A stretch of 64,000 bases of DNA from Bacteroidota bacterium. Lineage in GTDB: Bacteria > Bacteroidota > Ignavibacteria > Palsa-1295. How positions within the stretch are numbered: position 1 is the stretch's first letter; the number at the start of each line of letters is the position of its first letter. The translations under genes were made by a program, and so were the position numbers. The stretch is from contig JAJPIO010000004.1 of the NCBI GenBank assembly GCA_021324735.1, forward strand, positions 1 through 64,000, written 5' to 3'. The notes beneath the pieces were generated by a model. It saw only the letters and a program-made list of their open reading frames with translations, made no database searches and had not been told where the DNA came from. This document shows positions 26,911 through 34,893 of the stretch, piece after piece.

Positions 26911-28251
26911 ATGATTTTACGACGAGTGACGAAGCTCCTTCCGTCAGTTGCCATTAGTGTACTGTTCTTTTTTTGCGCACGCGATACATTTGCACAGGCA
27001 GTTCTTTTTCAGGACGTCCGTGTATTCGATGGACTAAATGTACTTCCGTCTACCAGCGTACTGGTGGAAGGAGAGCGTATCACGAAGATCGGGCATGGTA
27101 TCACTCCTCCGCCGGGTGCGGAAATAATCGACGGTACCGGCAAAACGCTGCTGCCTGGTCTTATTGATGCACACGCGCATGTATTTGGAGTTGCGTTGGA
27201 AGATGCGATCGAAGCAGGGGTAACGACGGTCCTCGATATGTTTACCGATCCGAACATGGCTGCGGCCGTACGGAAGCAACAAGAGGACGGTAAAATGCTC
27301 GATCGAGCGGATCTGTATTCAGCCGGAATACTTGTGACTGCTCCCGGCGGTCATGGCACGGAATACGGCTTCCCTATTCCTACCTTAAGCGATCCGGATT
27401 CTGCACAATCATTTGTCGACGCGCGCTTAACGGAAGGCTCCGATTATATTAAGATCGTTTATGATAATGGCCATATCTGGGGGTTAAATCTGCCCACTCT
27501 CAATAAGGCTGAACTGAAAGCGGTCATCGATGCAGCACACAAGCGCGATCGCCTCGCGGTCATCCACATTGGATCGCTCGAGGAAGCTCGTGATGCGATC
27601 GAAGCAGGTGCAGATGGGCTCATGCACGCTCCCGCTGATATCGCCGGCGATGCAGCGTTTGCGAAATTCGTGCGCGAACATCATGCGTTCGTGTGCCCGA
27701 CGCTTTCTGTTATTCTAAGCGCGACCGGTGGCAGCAATGCCTCGATGATAAGCGATACCAATATTTCTGCTTATGCTTCTCCGTTTGCAATAAAGAATTT
27801 CCAACGTTCCTTTCCAACTCATCCCGGAGAAACTGCAAACTTCGCTGCAGCGCAAGCCACGACCAAAGCACTGCAACTCGCCCATGTTCCGATCCTGGCT
27901 GGCACCGATGCGCCAAACCCTGGTACAGCGTTCGGCGTCGGACTGCATCGTGAACTGGAGTTGCTGGTCGGCGCCGGCTTAACACCTCCTCACGCACTTG
28001 CCGCTGCTACCGGCAATGCCGCCGATGCCTTCCATCTTCACGATCGAGGACATATTTGTGCCGGTTGTCGAGCGGATCTCTTGTTGGTCTCGGGCGATCC
28101 CACCACCGATATTAAGGCAACGAGGAATATACTAGCGGTCTGGAAGCGAGGCCATAAGCTCGACCGTACGGCTTATTTGGCAAAGATCGCTCAGGAGCAC
28201 GAAAACACACTGAAGGCTTCCGCGCCTGCTCCCACACAACCGAAAGAGTAA
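26911..28251 (+). CDS. Exported amidohydrolase (imidazolonepropionase-like)
   Basis: A 446-residue metal-dependent hydrolase of the amidohydrolase superfamily. Landmarks are the N-terminal signal peptide (VAISVLFFFCARDTFAQ), GLIDAHAHV (first metal-binding HxH), the metal-binding HIGSLEEARDAI and GLMHAP region, and PILAGTDAPNPG with the catalytic Asp. The C-terminal GNAADAF and RADLLLVSGDP segments are typical of the imidazolonepropionase-like subgroup, which mostly acts on peptide-like or lactam substrates. The periplasmic location suggests a scavenging role. Substrate not predictable. Confidence 0.88.
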   Translation: MILRRVTKLLPSVAISVLFFFCARDTFAQAVLFQDVRVFDGLNVLPSTSVLVEGERITKIGHGITPPPGAEIIDGTGKTLLPGLIDAHAHVFGVALEDAIEAGVTTVLDMFTDPNMAAAVRKQQEDGKMLDRADLYSAGILVTAPGGHGTEYGFPIPTLSDPDSAQSFVDARLTEGSDYIKIVYDNGHIWGLNLPTLNKAELKAVIDAAHKRDRLAVIHIGSLEEARDAIEAGADGLMHAPADIAGDAAFAKFVREHHAFVCPTLSVILSATGGSNASMISDTNISAYASPFAIKNFQRSFPTHPGETANFAAAQATTKALQLAHVPILAGTDAPNPGTAFGVGLHRELELLVGAGLTPPHALAAATGNAADAFHLHDRGHICAGCRADLLLVSGDPTTDIKATRNILAVWKRGHKLDRTAYLAKIAQEHENTLKASAPAPTQPKE

Positions 28252-28315
28252 ATTACATTTAAGGACCGTATTTCTTTAGTCCTTGCATGGTCTTTGCAAA
28301 TGGACTTAAAGAAAT

Positions 28316-29992
28316 ATGTCGTTTTCTCTAAATCCACAGTATCTAAAACGCTATCGGGACATCGCCTTACTGCTTTGGAAGTATGGGCGAAGCGATATTG
28401 TTAAGCAATCGGGCCTCGGAGAGACCTTAAGCGCTCAAGAGCAGACAGCATCGGACACCTCACTTCCGGATGAGCTTGCCAACGATCTCGAAAAAATGGG
28501 GCCGTTGTATATTAAGCTTGGCCAACTTTTATCTTCCCGTCCCGATGTCTTACCACTTCCTTATATACAAGCTCTTACTCGTCTTCAGGACCGATTATCC
28601 CCTTTTAGCTTTGCGGAAGTGGAGAAGATCGTTGAAGAAGAGCTACAAGTCCGGATTTCAAAAGCATTCGAGTTTTTCGATAGTACCCCCATAGCCAGCG
28701 CGTCGTTAGGACAGGTGCACCGCGCTCGCTTGCGGGATGGACGAGAAGTAGCTGTAAAAGTACAACGGCCCGGTATTGAACAGGAGGTTGCAGAACAGCT
28801 TGCAGCATTTGAATCGATCGCAGAATTCCTGGACGACCACACAGAATTTGGTCGGCAGTATCGCTTTAAAGATATTCTCGATGAATTCCGGCGCACAATT
28901 AGTCGCGAGTTAGATTACCGGCAAGAAGCCAACAATCTGATCGTTATCGGTTCGAATCTCGCATCGTTCAACCGCATTATTGTGCCTCATCCCGTTCCGG
29001 ACTATTCGACCAAGCGAGTGTTGACCATGGATTATATCCGTGGCCGCAAGATCACCTCGATCGGTCCGCTTGCACAACTCGAGATGCATGGGAGCGACCT
29101 TGCAGAACAATTATTTCAAGCGTATCTCAAACAAATTCTGGTCGATGGAATCTTCCATGCCGATCCTCATCCCGGTAATGTCTTCATCACCAACGACTAT
29201 TCCGTCGCTCTCATCGACCTCGGAATGGTGGGGCATCTTTCTTCCTCGCTTCAGGAGGATCTGTTAAAGCTCCTACTTGCTGTCAGCGAAGGTCGTGGCG
29301 ACCAGGCGGCCGACATTGGCCTCAAGATCGGCGAACGTATTCCTGATTCGCTCAAACCATTCGATGAAGTAGAGTATCGTCATAAAGTCGCACGCGTTAT
29401 AACCGAACATCTTAGCTCCACTCTCGATCAAATTCGTAGTGGCCTTGCGATCATTGACCTAAGTCAGATTGCGGCGCAAAATGGAATTCGACTCCCAGTC
29501 GAATTTACGTTGCTCGGTAAGACATTACTTAGCCTGGAGGAAATTGGACGTATACTCGATCCAAAGTTCGATCCGCATGCGTCGATACAGCGCAATGCTT
29601 CAAAATTGCTTCGCGCTCGCATCAGAACGGCGTTTAGTCCTTCCACTCTTTTTGGTGCGGCGATCGAGTTAAAGGAATTCGCTGAAGCATTACCGCGCCG
29701 TGTCAACAGGATCCTCGATGCCGTGGCAAAGAATGAATTTAGCGTTCACGTGGATGCCATCGAGGAACAAACGCTTATCGATGGATTTCAAAAGATAGCG
29801 AACCGTGTAACAACTGGCTTGATACTCGCGGCTCTTATTGTAGGTGCTGCAATGCTGATGCGGGTTGACACTGACTTCAAACTGTTCGGTTATCCCGGGT
29901 TGGCCATGCTGTGCTTTATTGCGGCCGCCTTAGGTGGCCTATGGCTTATTGTGGAGATCGCAACCCACGACCGAAAAATTAAGAATCGTTAA
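28316..29992 (+). CDS. ABC1/ADCK/UbiB family protein kinase-like protein
   Basis: A 558-residue UbiB-type protein. It has the family's KxGQ motif (LYIKLGQLLSSRPD), the Ala-rich nucleotide loop (ASASLGQVHRARL), the invariant Lys in AVKVQRPG, and the DPHPGN metal-binding loop (FHADPHPGNVF). The C-terminal 60 residues hold two membrane helices. Members support quinone biosynthesis or lipid distribution as atypical ATPases; here the quinone link is an inference. Six bases separate it from the next gene, suggesting co-transcription. Confidence 0.92.
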   Translation: MSFSLNPQYLKRYRDIALLLWKYGRSDIVKQSGLGETLSAQEQTASDTSLPDELANDLEKMGPLYIKLGQLLSSRPDVLPLPYIQALTRLQDRLSPFSFAEVEKIVEEELQVRISKAFEFFDSTPIASASLGQVHRARLRDGREVAVKVQRPGIEQEVAEQLAAFESIAEFLDDHTEFGRQYRFKDILDEFRRTISRELDYRQEANNLIVIGSNLASFNRIIVPHPVPDYSTKRVLTMDYIRGRKITSIGPLAQLEMHGSDLAEQLFQAYLKQILVDGIFHADPHPGNVFITNDYSVALIDLGMVGHLSSSLQEDLLKLLLAVSEGRGDQAADIGLKIGERIPDSLKPFDEVEYRHKVARVITEHLSSTLDQIRSGLAIIDLSQIAAQNGIRLPVEFTLLGKTLLSLEEIGRILDPKFDPHASIQRNASKLLRARIRTAFSPSTLFGAAIELKEFAEALPRRVNRILDAVAKNEFSVHVDAIEEQTLIDGFQKIANRVTTGLILAALIVGAAMLMRVDTDFKLFGYPGLAMLCFIAAALGGLWLIVEIATHDRKIKNR

Positions 29993-29997
29993 AGTAT

Positions 29998-30378
29998 ATG
30001 GCTGAAATAAAATGGGAAAAATCACTCACGAAAAAGGATCTCGAAGCAGCGAAAGAATTTCTAACGTTATTATTCGAGCCGAAGGAAGTTCAAAAAGCAG
30101 TGGCAAAACTGAAAAAGCACAAAGACGATGTGATCGAATTTAAGGCAAAAGACGTCCTGCGTGCTTCTGATACGCAACTGTTGCCGGAAACGAATAAGGA
30201 TGTGCGAAGCGAATTTGTGAAGATGGTTAAAGGCAAACCATTAGTGCCGGTATCGCTCGTCCGCTTGGACCGACAGCTATTTATTGCGGACGGCTATCAC
30301 CGCACCTGTGCTGCCTATTATTTAGATAAAGACAGCCAGGTGCACTGCGTATTGATCGGTATCGGCGATACCACGTGA
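29998..30378 (+). CDS. Small protein with ParB/sulfiredoxin-like signature
   Basis: A 126-residue soluble protein starting five bases after the UbiB-family gene. The N-terminal half is helical and charged (KKDLEAAKEFLTLLF, VAKLKKHKDDVIEF). The C-terminal half has PLVPVSLVRLDRQLF followed by IADGYHRTCAAYYL, which resembles the box II region of ParB/Srx nucleotide-binding folds (target list, then a GxHR motif). The fold is therefore suggested, not the function. Its consistent position behind ubiB-like genes elsewhere would be worth checking. Confidence 0.72.
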   Translation: MAEIKWEKSLTKKDLEAAKEFLTLLFEPKEVQKAVAKLKKHKDDVIEFKAKDVLRASDTQLLPETNKDVRSEFVKMVKGKPLVPVSLVRLDRQLFIADGYHRTCAAYYLDKDSQVHCVLIGIGDTT

Positions 30379-30411
30379 ATTATCCTTATGTAAGTGCCCT
30401 GCTCGATCCGA

Positions 30412-30576
30412 TCAATGACTGTGATGATCGTCCACGTGCCCACGTATACCACCATATACCGGGGCGGCGATCGTCGCATCCTGGTGCTTACGTCTCCTGA
30501 CACTGGCGACAATGCTCGTGACGATCATAAGTACGATCGCTATTACAAGAGCAAGACTAACAACGTCTTCTAACAT
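30412..30576 (-). CDS. 54-residue single-pass membrane protein
   Basis: An ATG at 30576 opens a 54-codon frame ending in TGA at 30412. The peptide begins MLEDVV, continues as one long hydrophobic helix (SLALVIAIVLMIVTSIVASV), then RRRK as a positive-inside stop, and ends with a His/Asp-rich tail (GHVDDHHSH). This is the classic layout of a small membrane regulator, possibly metal-responsive because of the tail. There is no clear Shine-Dalgarno sequence. It lies convergent to the ParB-like gene, 33 bases beyond its stop. Confidence 0.5.
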   Translation of the reverse strand: MLEDVVSLALVIAIVLMIVTSIVASVRRRKHQDATIAAPVYGGIRGHVDDHHSH

Positions 30577-30737
30577 AGTACAATAATCTATTAAATCGCA
30601 ACTACTATAAGGCTGACCAAGGCGACGGACATCCCTCTGATCACAGCCCTCTTGGCAATAACTCTTGAAAAGGTCAAAAGTTACACGGACATCAATAAAT
30701 GGCCGAAAATAAGCTCATTTGGCTATATTCGAAAATA

Positions 30738-31328
30738 TTAGAAGATCCAATAGACGCTGAGAAGGCCGGTCCACCAACCGTCATTCTTCCCATCATGGAC
30801 GGGGTTTATATCATCGGTCATTGAAAAAGATGGACCGAAATTCAGGTCAATACCGATCTTCTCGAAGAGTTGATGTGAAAGGCCTGCACCACAGGTAAAG
30901 AACGGAGCAGCGTCCGAAAGTCGAGCTTCCCCAGAAGCCGCTCGCGGCACTTCAAGCACATTATAGATCACGATTCCACCGCCAAGATAAATATAGGGAA
31001 ACCACTCGGGAGTAGTGAGAGGACTAAACCTGAAGCGAAGATCAGGTACGATCAATTGAGTTTTGTAATCGAACGCATTACCAGTATTATCACTGCGAAG
31101 CACGGAATAACCAATTCCAAACTCCGGGCTCACGCCTGGCACAACGCTATTGAACGCTACTGCTTCGATACGTTCCAGCGGGACAAGCGGACGAGATCGA
31201 TCCTCATTGACACCAAATGCCACACCACCTCCTGCTCCTGCGATCCAGATCTGTTCTGTTTGACCGATAGCAACCTGAGACGACAGAGCGAGACCTAACA
31301 AAACCAGACAAGTATATTTGCAACTCAT
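30738..31328 (-). CDS. Small outer-membrane beta-barrel protein
   Basis: I choose the ATG at 31328, giving about 196 residues with a signal peptide (SCKYTCLVLLGLALSSQVAIG); the open frame starts ten codons earlier with TTG. The mature part has alternating barrel strands (GAGGGVAFGV, DLRFRFSPLT, WFPYIYLGGGIVI, FTCGAGLSHQLFEKIGIDLNFG) and ends in YWIF. It resembles OmpW/OmpA-type small barrels. It is downstream of the porin-like gene but separated by a terminator-like hairpin. Confidence 0.75.
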   Translation of the reverse strand: MSCKYTCLVLLGLALSSQVAIGQTEQIWIAGAGGGVAFGVNEDRSRPLVPLERIEAVAFNSVVPGVSPEFGIGYSVLRSDNTGNAFDYKTQLIVPDLRFRFSPLTTPEWFPYIYLGGGIVIYNVLEVPRAASGEARLSDAAPFFTCGAGLSHQLFEKIGIDLNFGPSFSMTDDINPVHDGKNDGWWTGLLSVYWIF

Positions 31329-31359
31329 TCCTACAAATATACACAACTCTATAAACAAT

Positions 31360-31394
31360 CATCGCGCCCAGCCCCTGTGGAGCTGAGCGCGATG
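31360..31394 (-). terminator. Terminator-like hairpin after the porin-like gene
   Basis: CATCGCGCCCAGC (31360-31372) pairs with GCTGAGCGCGATG (31382-31394), a 13-bp stem with one wobble. Read on the minus strand it is followed by ATTGTTTAT, a weak T-rich tail. Confidence 0.6.
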
Positions 31395-31417
31395 TAGGAG
31401 TCGCTTGCGAATAGTCG

Positions 31418-32752
31418 TTAGAAGCCGAGAGCCGCTTCCACGACGACACCATTGAACTTACCATCCTGGCGGATATCGCCGGCCGGGAAGTTCTGGTAGG
31501 TCTGTTGAACGTATTCCGCCTTCATCATCACATTCGGTGTGAGGAACCAGCCAGCCGATGCAGCGATACGATTGACCGTGACATCGAGTGGGCTCTTGAC
31601 AAGCGCACTTACTGGAAGCGTTGCGGTCACCGTGTTATACCGGCCGCCGATCCAGAAGTTTTCGTGTGAGCCGAAGCGATAGATCACGTCGGCAGCTTCC
31701 TGCGTTGCTTTGCGATTGCTCGACTCGTTGATCATACGGCCGGCGGCATTCTCGTAGGTACCGAACACTTCAAGACCACCGATCTTGACGAAGGGGTTGA
31801 TCATAAACGTCGTCACTGCTTCGCTAAACGATGGGTTGAAACGGCCAGAGAAGGCATTGCCCGTCGTCGTGGCCTGTTGGTTCTCCATCACGAGGAAGTA
31901 ATGCGAACCGGTACGGTCTCCGCCGAAGAGCGTGCTGCTCGAGGTGCTGTTCTCTTCATAGAACGAACCGGTAAGTCGTACGCGGAGATCATCCGTAAGC
32001 TGCTTATCGAATCCCAGTTTTCCATGATAGGCCGGATTGTAAGCATTCGGGCTCTTGGTAACGCTGTCGATCTTGTTCGATGCAACAACGGTTGGATTTA
32101 GCATACCATCCGTAGCGCCGAGCATCGCGAAGAACCCGCTCGGATCGTGGTAATAGACTTCACCGCCGATCTCTGTCGCAAATTCATCCATGATATAATT
32201 CTCGACGAACGGATTGTACATCTCGTTACCGCCATCGACACGGCGGAAGTGCTGATCGCCATAATCTACTTCGAGATCACCGACTTTGATCGTGACATAC
32301 TTCATAATGTCGTTGAGGGCATCGATACCAAGGAATGGCACTTTGTCCATTTGAAGATATCCGTTCTTTACCCATGCTTCATTATGGTGCTTCGAAGAGA
32401 GATAGACGGTTACATTCGCACGTACGCCATTATCTAATTGAGCGTCCAGGTACATGTTCGCCATTGCGAGGTTGAAGCCGCCTGTAAGCGGGTCCAATAG
32501 GTACGAGGTCGAATCTGATTTAAGTACGCGTGTTGCTGTATTCTGATCGCTTAAGGACTGATAGTCCTGGGCGAAGGCTCCGCCGATCTGGAGGTGGAAT
32601 CCATGGTACGCGGTCGTATCTTGTTTGCTCGTCTCGAAAACATTAAGTCCGCGTTGGTCGTAAGGCCGCCAATACTGTAAAGCGGCAGACTGTGCTTGTG
32701 CTATAGTGGTCGCGATGCACAGTAGAATGAGGGCTCTGAGTACGTTTTTCAT
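31418..32752 (-). CDS. Porin-like outer-membrane protein
   Basis: A 444-residue protein with a clear signal peptide (LRALILLCIATTIAQAQ). The mature chain is a continuous series of amphipathic strands (FHLQIGGAFAQDY, VRANVTVYLSSKHH, DLRVRLTGSFYEEN, MMKAEYVQQTYQNF) and ends in EAALGF, giving a terminal Phe. It resembles the large group of Bacteroidota porins that lack a specific family name. Solute specificity is unknown. It is the second gene upstream of a small barrel gene and shares the neighbourhood with the YceI gene. Confidence 0.82.
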   Translation of the reverse strand: MKNVLRALILLCIATTIAQAQSAALQYWRPYDQRGLNVFETSKQDTTAYHGFHLQIGGAFAQDYQSLSDQNTATRVLKSDSTSYLLDPLTGGFNLAMANMYLDAQLDNGVRANVTVYLSSKHHNEAWVKNGYLQMDKVPFLGIDALNDIMKYVTIKVGDLEVDYGDQHFRRVDGGNEMYNPFVENYIMDEFATEIGGEVYYHDPSGFFAMLGATDGMLNPTVVASNKIDSVTKSPNAYNPAYHGKLGFDKQLTDDLRVRLTGSFYEENSTSSSTLFGGDRTGSHYFLVMENQQATTTGNAFSGRFNPSFSEAVTTFMINPFVKIGGLEVFGTYENAAGRMINESSNRKATQEAADVIYRFGSHENFWIGGRYNTVTATLPVSALVKSPLDVTVNRIAASAGWFLTPNVMMKAEYVQQTYQNFPAGDIRQDGKFNGVVVEAALGF

Positions 32753-32823
32753 ATGCGTAGCGAAAGTTGGTTGATTTTGAACTCCTAAAGTATCGTGCTC
32801 GAATGTGCTATTGGTACTGCTCG

Positions 32824-33492
32824 TTATTTTACGAATAGCAAGGAATAGCTGAGCGTAAGGTCATTGCCTGTTTTCATTGCGCCGAACATGAAGGATGGGC
32901 GGTCAATGTTAAAGTCTGACATTTTAAGTGCGTAGGTACCCTGGCAGGTGACAGTCCCGTTATCGTTGACCTGTGTCTTGACTTCGAGCGTGATCGGGCG
33001 GGTTACGCCAGCGATCGTGAGGTTGCCGTTCGCGCGGATCGTATAGTTGTTGCCGCCCTTTGGCTCGACAGCAGCAGCCGTCATAATAAAGCGAATGTCC
33101 TTATACTTATCGGCCTTGAGTGCATCGTAAGCATTGTCATTCATGCCATCCTTGTCACCTTTGAGGTTATGGACCGGCAGAACGAATGTAAGGGCACCGA
33201 CCGATGTCAGTTGGCCTTTATCACTCAAGGTAAATTGGGCGCTTCCGGAAAGCTGATGCGCGCTCATTTCCCAATTATGGAGCGTCGACGTTCCAAATAA
33301 ATTGAGCGAGCCAGTCAGCTTCATTGCGACCTGTCCATTCAGCAGAAGCTTATAATCAGGCGTTACCGCATTACTGGCAAGGCGATCGGTTTGACTGTAA
33401 ACATTTGGGTAATTTGTAGCTGTGGTAAAAGCTACTGCAGAAGCCGCTATAACCAGTGCGGCGATCATTGTTCGTGGGCTGAGGTGTCTCAT
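32824..33492 (-). CDS. YceI-family periplasmic protein
   Basis: A 222-residue protein with a signal peptide (IAALVIAASAVAFTTATN). The body matches YceI: LTGSLNLFGTSTLHNWEMSA, LPVHNLKGDKDGMNDNAYDALKADKY, and the NLTIAGVTRPITLEV core with its lipocalin-like strands. YceI proteins bind polyisoprenoids or similar lipids in a beta-barrel cavity. The HNW and YDALKADKY patterns are strong family markers. It is alone on its strand between the porin-like gene and a promoter-containing gap. Confidence 0.9.
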   Translation of the reverse strand: MRHLSPRTMIAALVIAASAVAFTTATNYPNVYSQTDRLASNAVTPDYKLLLNGQVAMKLTGSLNLFGTSTLHNWEMSAHQLSGSAQFTLSDKGQLTSVGALTFVLPVHNLKGDKDGMNDNAYDALKADKYKDIRFIMTAAAVEPKGGNNYTIRANGNLTIAGVTRPITLEVKTQVNDNGTVTCQGTYALKMSDFNIDRPSFMFGAMKTGNDLTLSYSLLFVK

Positions 33493-33747
33493 ATTCTACT
33501 CCTATTCGTCCGATGCTAGCATAATTGCTGTCATCGTCTATCGAATATCGCCACTTCTGGCCCAACCGCGAAATCAGTTCAAAAACGAGGTTTCGACCCT
33601 CTCCGTAAGGTAATTTAACGTAAGGATTTTTTACGGACAGGGAATTTACCTGCTTTTCTAAGTCAAAAACGAACAATTGTTAGTTAATGAAAAGTAAAAA
33701 ATCATGAAATTCATTTTTGTTGACCGTTAAGTATTAGGATAAAAAAA

Positions 33748-33767
33748 GACCCTTCTATCGAAGGGTC
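33748..33767 (-). terminator. Intrinsic terminator after korB1
   Basis: GACCCTTC (33748-33755), loop TATC, GAAGGGTC (33760-33767): a perfect 8-bp stem. On the minus strand it is followed by TTTTTTTATCC, a strong U-tract, ending the korA1-korB1 transcript. It also has T residues on the plus side and so may act on both strands. Confidence 0.9.
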
Positions 33768-33791
33768 TTTTTGATTCAGGTAAGATTTGGT

Positions 33792-34847
33792 TTATCGGAA
33801 TTCGGCCATCAGACTATCCAGCGCTTTACTTCCCGGGCATAGCGTCTCATACGGGATCTGCGTCAGGGGCTCATCCGTAGTGCCAAGGATTTCGTGCATA
33901 TCGCTCGAGGACTCATCGATAAACAGGATTCCAGTCGGGACTTTTCCCTCCTTCTGATGCTCTTCAAGATATGAGAAGACTTTAGCCCGGTCGCGAGGAT
34001 CGTAGCCCTCCGGTGTACGGGTGAATTTAATCACACTGCCGTCATGCATCGTAACGGAGGTATGGCCGTTCACCTTAATGCTGGCGATCAGCTCGTCCAT
34101 CGGGAAGATGACATTCGTATCCGTTACATGGTACTCATGCTTGCGGGTGTAGAGATAGCTTTTCGTCGAACCTTCGTGATCGTTGAACGTAACACACGGA
34201 GAGATCACGTCGATAAGCGCTAGGCCCTTATGTTTAATACCCGCTTCAATAATGGGGACCAATTGTTCTTTCTCACCAGAGAAACTTCGGGCGACGAACG
34301 TTGCACCAAGGCTTAAAGCGAACATTACTGGATCGATCGGCGAGACACGATTGACATCGCCCTTCTTGCTCTTCGTGCCAATATCCGCCGAGGCCGAGAA
34401 CTGTCCCTTCGTGAGACCATACACACCATTGTTCTCGATGATATAGAGCATATTGAGGTTGCGCCGAATGGCGTGTGCCATTTGCCCAATGCCGATCGAG
34501 AGCGAGTCGCCATCACCGGAAACTCCGATCGCAATAAGTTTGCGATTGGCAGCAGCGGCACCTGTTGCGATCGCAGGCATGCGGCCGTGCGCAGAGTTAA
34601 ACCCGTGGGCACCGCTAACAAAATAGGTAGGCGTCTTGGAAGAGCAGCCGATCCCAGAAAACTTGCCGATCATATGCGGATCGAGCGAGAGCTTCCACGC
34701 CGCCTTAATAATGGCAGCCGTAACGGAGTCATGTCCGCACCCCGCACAGAGTGTAGACATTGCACCCTCATACGCGCGCAGGTTCAAACCGAGCGAGTTC
34801 TTTTCGAGGCTCGGGTGAGTTACAATTGGTTTGGCGATCGATGGCAC
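33792..34847 (-). CDS. korB: 2-oxoacid:ferredoxin oxidoreductase beta subunit (first copy)
   Basis: A 351-residue TPP-binding subunit. LCAGCGHD supplies two cysteines of the [4Fe-4S] cluster and SGIGCSS a third; the ISPCVTFND loop carries the fourth. The TPP/Mg motif is SGDGDSLSIGIGQMAHAIRRNLNM with NNGVYGLTKGQ. It would form a heterodimer with the subunit at 34894-36726 and interconvert a 2-oxoacid plus CoA with acyl-CoA, CO2 and reduced ferredoxin. The most likely substrate is 2-oxoglutarate. It starts 46 bases after the alpha gene and ends just before a terminator. Confidence 0.93.
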   Translation of the reverse strand: MPSIAKPIVTHPSLEKNSLGLNLRAYEGAMSTLCAGCGHDSVTAAIIKAAWKLSLDPHMIGKFSGIGCSSKTPTYFVSGAHGFNSAHGRMPAIATGAAAANRKLIAIGVSGDGDSLSIGIGQMAHAIRRNLNMLYIIENNGVYGLTKGQFSASADIGTKSKKGDVNRVSPIDPVMFALSLGATFVARSFSGEKEQLVPIIEAGIKHKGLALIDVISPCVTFNDHEGSTKSYLYTRKHEYHVTDTNVIFPMDELIASIKVNGHTSVTMHDGSVIKFTRTPEGYDPRDRAKVFSYLEEHQKEGKVPTGILFIDESSSDMHEILGTTDEPLTQIPYETLCPGSKALDSLMAEFR

Positions 34848-34893
34848 AGAGGTCGAAAATTATGAGTGATTTATTCTGCTGTAATTGCGGCGA

